Made by a program: the position numbers and the translations under genes. A DNA stretch of 17,791 bases from CAZKUR01 sp964556005 (GTDB lineage: Bacteria > Bacteroidota > Ignavibacteria > Ignavibacteriales > Ignavibacteriaceae): contig CAZKUR010000080.1 of NCBI GenBank assembly GCA_964556005.1, forward strand, positions 1-17,791, read 5' to 3'. Under the pieces are notes generated by a model. It saw only the letters and a program-made list of their open reading frames with translations. It did no database searches and was not told the origin of the DNA. This document shows positions 14,090 to 17,791 of the stretch, piece by piece (position 1 is the first letter of the stretch; each line of letters begins with the position of its first letter).

Positions 14090-16018
14090 ATGAAAAAACT
14101 TATACCTTACTTTACTTTTTTATTCTGTTTCTTTTTTACCGCAGCGATTTTCGCGCAGTACAATTCACCTAAATCCGATCCGCCTACGACATTTGATTTA
14201 AGAAACGTTAACGGCCAAAATTATGTAACTTCCGTTAAATCGCAGCAGGGAGGCACCTGCTGGACTCACGGCACTATGGCCGCAATGGAAGGGAACTTAA
14301 TGATGACCGGCAACTGGACTAATAACGGCGAAACCGGCGAACCAAATCTCGCCGAATACCATCTCGACTGGTGGAACGGGTTTAATCAATTTTATAACGG
14401 CGATCTTGATCCGCCAACAGGCAATGGATTAGTAGTTCATGAAGGTGGCGATTACCGGGTTGCTTCCGCATATTTAACAAGAGGAGATGGTGCTGTTAGA
14501 GATATCGACGGCCAATCTTATAATTCACCTCCTTTGGAAAATGACATAAGCTTTCATCATTATTATCCGAGAGACATCTACTGGTTAAATGCAAGAGACG
14601 ATTTAAGTAATATAGATGTTCTTAAAGAGGCGATAATGACTTATGGCGTTATGGGAACATGCATGGCTTACAGCAGTTCGTTTATGCAGAATTACATACA
14701 CTATCAGCCGCCGAGTTCAACTATGGAACCGAATCATGCAGTTTCAATTATCGGGTGGGATGATAACAAAGTTACACAAGCTCCGTACCCGGGCGCATGG
14801 CTCGTTAAAAATAGCTGGGGAACAAGTTGGGGATTTAGCGGTTATTTCTGGATTTCATATTATGATAAATATTGCGGCAAACATCCGGAAATGGGCGCTG
14901 TTATTTTTAAAGATGTCGAACCGCTTAGTTATGATCATATTTATTATTACGATTACCACGGCTGGCGGGCAACTAAAGAAGATTGCAGCCAGGGGTTCAA
15001 TGAATTTACATCCGGCAGCAACGAATATCTTAAATCGGTTAGTTTTTTCACAACTGCCGATTCGGTTAATTACACAATAAAAATATACGACACATTTCAA
15101 AACGGACAGCTTCAGGATGAATTGCGTTCACAAACAGGTTATGAACAATTTACCGGCTTTCATACTGTTGATCTTTCCAATATGCTTTATCTTGCACAGG
15201 GAAATGATTTTTATGTTTACGTATCGGTATCAAGAGGGGGAATGGCGTTTGACCGTACATCCGAAGTTCCTGTCCTTTTAATCGGGGGACCTTACCGTAC
15301 AATCGTTAATTCAACTTCGCATCCTAATGAAAGTTATTACTGGGACGGTTCACAATGGCAGGATATGTACGATTATTCAGATCCGCCCTGGCCGGCTGGT
15401 ACAGCTAATTTGTGTATTAAAGCTTTGACTTTGGATGAAGAGAATACTCCGGTTGACTTTACTACTTTCACCTGTCAAAACGATGCAGACAATGTAATTC
15501 TAAACTGGACAACCGCAACTGAAACCAACAATCATGGATTTGAAATTGAAAGAAGTCAAAATACAAATACCGGCAATCATATTTGGCAAAAGATTGGATT
15601 TGTAAATGGAAACGGTACAACTACCGGAGCAAAATCTTATTCATATACCGACACAAAAGTTACATCCGGAGTTTACGTTTACCGGTTGAAACAAGTTGAT
15701 TATAATGGTGCATTCAAATATTCAAAAGAAGTTGAAATTTTGGTTAATGGTCCATCCAAATTTGCTTTGAGCCAGAATTATCCAAATCCGTTTAATCCTA
15801 CTACAACAATAAAATATTCAATTGCTAAAGACGGATTTGTAAAACTTGCGGTTTACAATACTCTTGGTCAGCAGGTGGCAAGTTTGGTTAACGAAATTAA
15901 AAAGACGGGTAGTTACCAAATTACATTTGACGCTTCAAGATTATCCAGCGGCGTTTACTACTATAAATTAGAATCCGGAAATAGGGTGATCACGAAAAAG
16001 ATGATGGTTCTTAAATAA
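14090..16018 (+). CDS. T9SS-exported C1A (papain-family) cysteine peptidase with lectin-like and Fn3-like domains
   Basis: I start at the ATG at 14090 (642 residues): it has AGGGG upstream and begins a clear signal peptide (MKKLIPYFTFLFCFFFTAAI, cut near A22). The frame extends 12 codons upstream to a TTG, which would spoil the signal. The peptidase domain begins almost at once, with 'FDLRNV' (35-40), 'VKSQQGGTCWTHGTMAAMEG' (49-68; catalytic C57, oxyanion Gln just before it), 'EPNHAVSIIGWDD' (213-225; catalytic H216) and 'LVKNSWGTSWGFSGYFWISY' (238-257; N241). The full triad is present and there is no papain-type inhibitory propeptide. Residues about 283-455 resemble the lectin-like domain that follows such bacterial peptidases. 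Then comes an Fn3-like domain ('VILNWTTATETNNHGFEIER') and the sorting domain 'LSQNYPNPFNPTTTIKYSI' to 'KKMMVLK'. It likely degrades protein outside the cell. A strong hairpin follows the stop. Confidence 0.92.
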   Translation: MKKLIPYFTFLFCFFFTAAIFAQYNSPKSDPPTTFDLRNVNGQNYVTSVKSQQGGTCWTHGTMAAMEGNLMMTGNWTNNGETGEPNLAEYHLDWWNGFNQFYNGDLDPPTGNGLVVHEGGDYRVASAYLTRGDGAVRDIDGQSYNSPPLENDISFHHYYPRDIYWLNARDDLSNIDVLKEAIMTYGVMGTCMAYSSSFMQNYIHYQPPSSTMEPNHAVSIIGWDDNKVTQAPYPGAWLVKNSWGTSWGFSGYFWISYYDKYCGKHPEMGAVIFKDVEPLSYDHIYYYDYHGWRATKEDCSQGFNEFTSGSNEYLKSVSFFTTADSVNYTIKIYDTFQNGQLQDELRSQTGYEQFTGFHTVDLSNMLYLAQGNDFYVYVSVSRGGMAFDRTSEVPVLLIGGPYRTIVNSTSHPNESYYWDGSQWQDMYDYSDPPWPAGTANLCIKALTLDEENTPVDFTTFTCQNDADNVILNWTTATETNNHGFEIERSQNTNTGNHIWQKIGFVNGNGTTTGAKSYSYTDTKVTSGVYVYRLKQVDYNGAFKYSKEVEILVNGPSKFALSQNYPNPFNPTTTIKYSIAKDGFVKLAVYNTLGQQVASLVNEIKKTGSYQITFDASRLSSGVYYYKLESGNRVITKKMMVLK

Positions 16019-16026
16019 GGAAAATT

Positions 16027-16077
16027 AAAGATGGCATCTTCTCACGTAGATAAACACGATGGGAAGATGCCGTCTTT
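16027..16077 (+). terminator. Hairpin terminator after the peptidase gene
   Basis: AAAGATGGCATCTTC (16027-16041) and GAAGATGCCGTCTTT (16063-16077) form a 15-base-pair stem with one G-U wobble and a 21-base loop, starting 9 bases after the peptidase stop. The 3' arm ends in TCTTTC followed by AATTATT, so the T-run is imperfect. The stem is by far the strongest in the right half of the window and its position fits transcription termination or 3'-end protection. Confidence 0.6.
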
Positions 16078-16467
16078 CAATTATTAAAATTAACATCATG
16101 GTTTGCATATTGATTTCGTTTATTTTTATTTTAGCCGGTACTAAATACTACAGTAATTTTTAAGAGGGGTTATAAATGGTTTGGGATAATAAAAGTAGGG
16201 TAATAAAAAACTTCTTTTATCATAGGACAAATTTTATAAATTCCGCATTGCGGTTTACTTTTCGCATAATTTCATCTCCACCAATCAAACCTAAAGTTAC
16301 CTGCTCTATAAAAATTCATAAATAAACTTTCCACTGAATAAATTTTTTATTAACAAAACCGGAGGTAACATGATTTGAACTAAAAAAATATTGTAATAAT
16401 TTTTAAGGCAAAGTATTGCCTTTATCAACGGGATTATATCCCTGTAACTCATATAAGTGAGGAAAAA
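16078..16467 (+). other. Intergenic leader region of the lipoprotein gene
   Basis: I call no gene in these 390 bases. It holds a 49-codon + strand frame (16176-16325) with an AGGGG-type ribosome site but no recognisable protein. A perfect GGAGG (16361-16365) stands 4 bases before an ATG that is followed at once by ATT and TGA. Two short hairpins (16405-16442) and the GAGG ribosome site of the lipoprotein gene come last. No promoter pair is clear. Confidence 0.45.
16405..16442 (+). promoter_or_regulatory. Tandem small hairpins in the 5' leader of the lipoprotein gene
   Basis: AAGGCAA (16405-16411) pairs with TTGCCTT (16416-16422) around a 4-base loop. GGGAT (16430-16434) pairs with ATCCC (16438-16442) around 3 bases. 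Both stems are perfect and only 7 bases apart, ending 25 bases before the lipoprotein ATG. No T-run follows either, so termination is unlikely. A role in mRNA stability or translation control is possible but unproven. Confidence 0.3.
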
Positions 16468-17791
16468 ATGAAGAGAAAATTTTTAAATATTTTAGTTTTA
16501 ATTGTGAACCCAATGCGGGCTTTCACATTTATTATCTTTTTATCTCTGCTAATACCTTCCTGCAAGAAAAATAATCCCGTAGAACCGCCTCCGCCTCCTA
16601 CTCAAAAAGATACCATTACCATTTCCGTTACAGGTGTTACTTTCCGGAGTGTCGAACTTAGAGTTAAAACTTCAACTAATGTATTAAACTCAACAATTGA
16701 ATTATACAGAACCCGGAATAATATAGATACAATTGTTGCAGCATACCCAATTACCATAACCGATACAACAATAATAGACGATAGAAACGGGAACGGGCTT
16801 ACACTTAATACCGAGTATAGTTATTATGCAGTAAGCAGAGACAGTACCGGAAAAACGAAAGACTCAAGCAACTCTGTTATTGCAAAAACTCTTGCTGCTA
16901 CCTCTCATAATTACACCTGGCAGGAAATAATTATAGGGGAATGGCAAAGTTACCTAACAGATGTATGGGGAACAGATGAAAACAATGTTTACACCGTTGG
17001 AGGTATTACATTGGACAATAAATTATATGGTCTTTTGCATTTTGATGGCAGCACCTGGACGCCAATTGATAGTGTCGGTGGAAGTGTAATTTACGGTTTT
17101 TCAGCCAATGATATTTGGACCGCAGGCGGTGGTGTTTTTCATTTTGATGGTTTAAAATGGAAACAAATAGATGCAAAAACAGTTAATCATCAATCCATTC
17201 CCTTGGATACAGTACTTTTCAATAATACACCTTATATATCTATTTGGGGAACAAGCAGCAGTAATTTGTATTTTGGAAGTACATGGGGAAAGTTAATTCA
17301 TTGGGACGGAGAGAAAGCTTCGATAGTAAAAGATCTCTCAACTACTATCACCGATATCTACGGACTAAATAATAATTTCATTCTTGCATCTGTCAGCAGT
17401 TCGATTCCTCCAGGTATGGTTTATCTTTTTAACGGAATACAATGGCGAAAACTGGAAGGCCTGAACGATTACGACCTGTATGAATCCGTTTATGCGGTTA
17501 GCCATAAAGAATTCTACACAGCAGGTGAACAAATATTGATGAATAAGGATGGGGAATGGAGTGAACCAGTACATACAAGTACATACATAGAATGTATCCG
17601 CGGTAATCCCGATACCGGGGATATAATTGCGGCAGGAGATTACGCCGTACTTTATCATTTTAACGGGATTGACTGGAAAAAATTTCAATTCCAGTTATCA
17701 AGTTATAATGTATTAAGCGGGGTGTATCTTACAAATAACAAAGTTTTTGTCGTTGGTTCATTTGGCGACCAGGCAAGAATAATAATAGGAA
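16468..17791 (+). CDS. Lipoprotein with Fn3-like segment and beta-propeller-type repeats (3' partial)
   Basis: The frame is open from an ATG at 16468 (GAGG ribosome site 7 bases upstream) to the window end, 441 codons. The N-terminus is a lipoprotein signal ending 'LSLLIPSC' with the lipidated Cys at 32, then 'KKNNPVEPPPPPT', a proline spacer typical of Bacteroidota lipoproteins. Residues about 48-140 look like an Fn3 domain ('TLNTEYSYYAVSRDSTGKTKDSSN'-type loop, cited in part). From about 150 on, a motif repeats every 36-51 residues: 'VWGTDENNVYTVGG', 'IYGFSANDIWTAGG', 'IWGTSSSNLYFGS', 'IYGLNNNFILAS', 'VYAVSHKEFYTAGE', 'IRGNPDTGDIIAAGD' and 'VYLTNNKVFVVGS'. Between copies an 'HFDG..W' turn often appears. 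This suggests a beta-propeller of about seven blades displayed at the cell envelope. No enzyme site is visible; such proteins are sometimes labelled glucosyltransferase without evidence. A sorting tag could follow outside the window but is unlikely with a lipoprotein signal. Confidence 0.85.
   Translation, partial: MKRKFLNILVLIVNPMRAFTFIIFLSLLIPSCKKNNPVEPPPPPTQKDTITISVTGVTFRSVELRVKTSTNVLNSTIELYRTRNNIDTIVAAYPITITDTTIIDDRNGNGLTLNTEYSYYAVSRDSTGKTKDSSNSVIAKTLAATSHNYTWQEIIIGEWQSYLTDVWGTDENNVYTVGGITLDNKLYGLLHFDGSTWTPIDSVGGSVIYGFSANDIWTAGGGVFHFDGLKWKQIDAKTVNHQSIPLDTVLFNNTPYISIWGTSSSNLYFGSTWGKLIHWDGEKASIVKDLSTTITDIYGLNNNFILASVSSSIPPGMVYLFNGIQWRKLEGLNDYDLYESVYAVSHKEFYTAGEQILMNKDGEWSEPVHTSTYIECIRGNPDTGDIIAAGDYAVLYHFNGIDWKKFQFQLSSYNVLSGVYLTNNKVFVVGSFGDQARIIIG

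Noticed and set aside
14643..15080. 145-codon + strand frame inside the peptidase gene
   Set aside because: Alternate frame of a gene whose catalytic His, Asn and lectin-like domain are clearly read in the main frame.
16176..16325. 49-codon + strand frame with an AGGGG ribosome-site-like sequence
   Set aside because: Composition is that of AT-rich non-coding DNA and nothing in the peptide is recognisable; a gene call would rest on the ribosome site alone.
17365..17688. 107-codon minus strand frame
   Set aside because: Fully antisense to the lipoprotein gene, whose repeats continue across it.

Overview
The window looks like chromosomal DNA from an AT-rich member of the Bacteroidota/Chlorobi group, most likely Ignavibacteria or a close relative. 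The main clue is the C-terminal type IX secretion (T9SS) sorting domain on two proteins, with the 'N(F/Y)PNPFNPTT.I.Y' signature typical of that lineage. A proline-spaced lipoprotein, weak Shine-Dalgarno use on several housekeeping genes and an MEP-pathway gene fit this. The placement rests on motif style, not on a marker-gene tree.

Left end (1-1869, + strand): the C-terminal part of a T9SS-exported protein, then a secreted protein with a signal peptide but no sorting tag. Its frame breaks near 1710-1735 and a recognisable continuation in another frame stops at 1869, so it looks like a damaged gene. Next, on the minus strand (4736 to 1872), is a tightly overlapping operon: a GT9 heptosyltransferase-like enzyme, a homocysteine S-methyltransferase family protein, and ispE (isoprenoid MEP pathway). 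A GT4 glycosyltransferase is transcribed divergently (4838-5923).

Middle (9038 to 5983, minus strand): a three-gene cluster of a GNAT acetyltransferase, an ornithine-racemase-like PLP enzyme and a sodium:solute symporter. The order suggests uptake, racemisation and perhaps acetylation of an amino acid. Its presumed leader carries two hairpins, one of them long and nearly perfect. A second GT9 enzyme (10589-9570) lies upstream behind a 0.5 kb non-coding gap. Beyond it is a complete polA (13673-10887) with intact 5' nuclease, proofreading and polymerase motifs.

Right end (14090-17791, + strand): a T9SS-exported papain-family (C1) peptidase with a lectin-like domain and an Fn3-like domain, followed by a strong hairpin that probably terminates it. 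After a 390-base gap comes the 5' part of a lipoprotein with an Fn3-like segment and about seven propeller-type repeats, running off the window.

Most genes are conventional. The least explained parts are the racemase cluster with its structured leader, the broken secreted gene, the extra N-terminal cysteines of the first GT9 enzyme, and the hairpins and short SD-led reading frames in the gaps before the two secreted-protein genes at the right end. I saw no tRNA, rRNA, CRISPR array, insertion sequence or phage gene.
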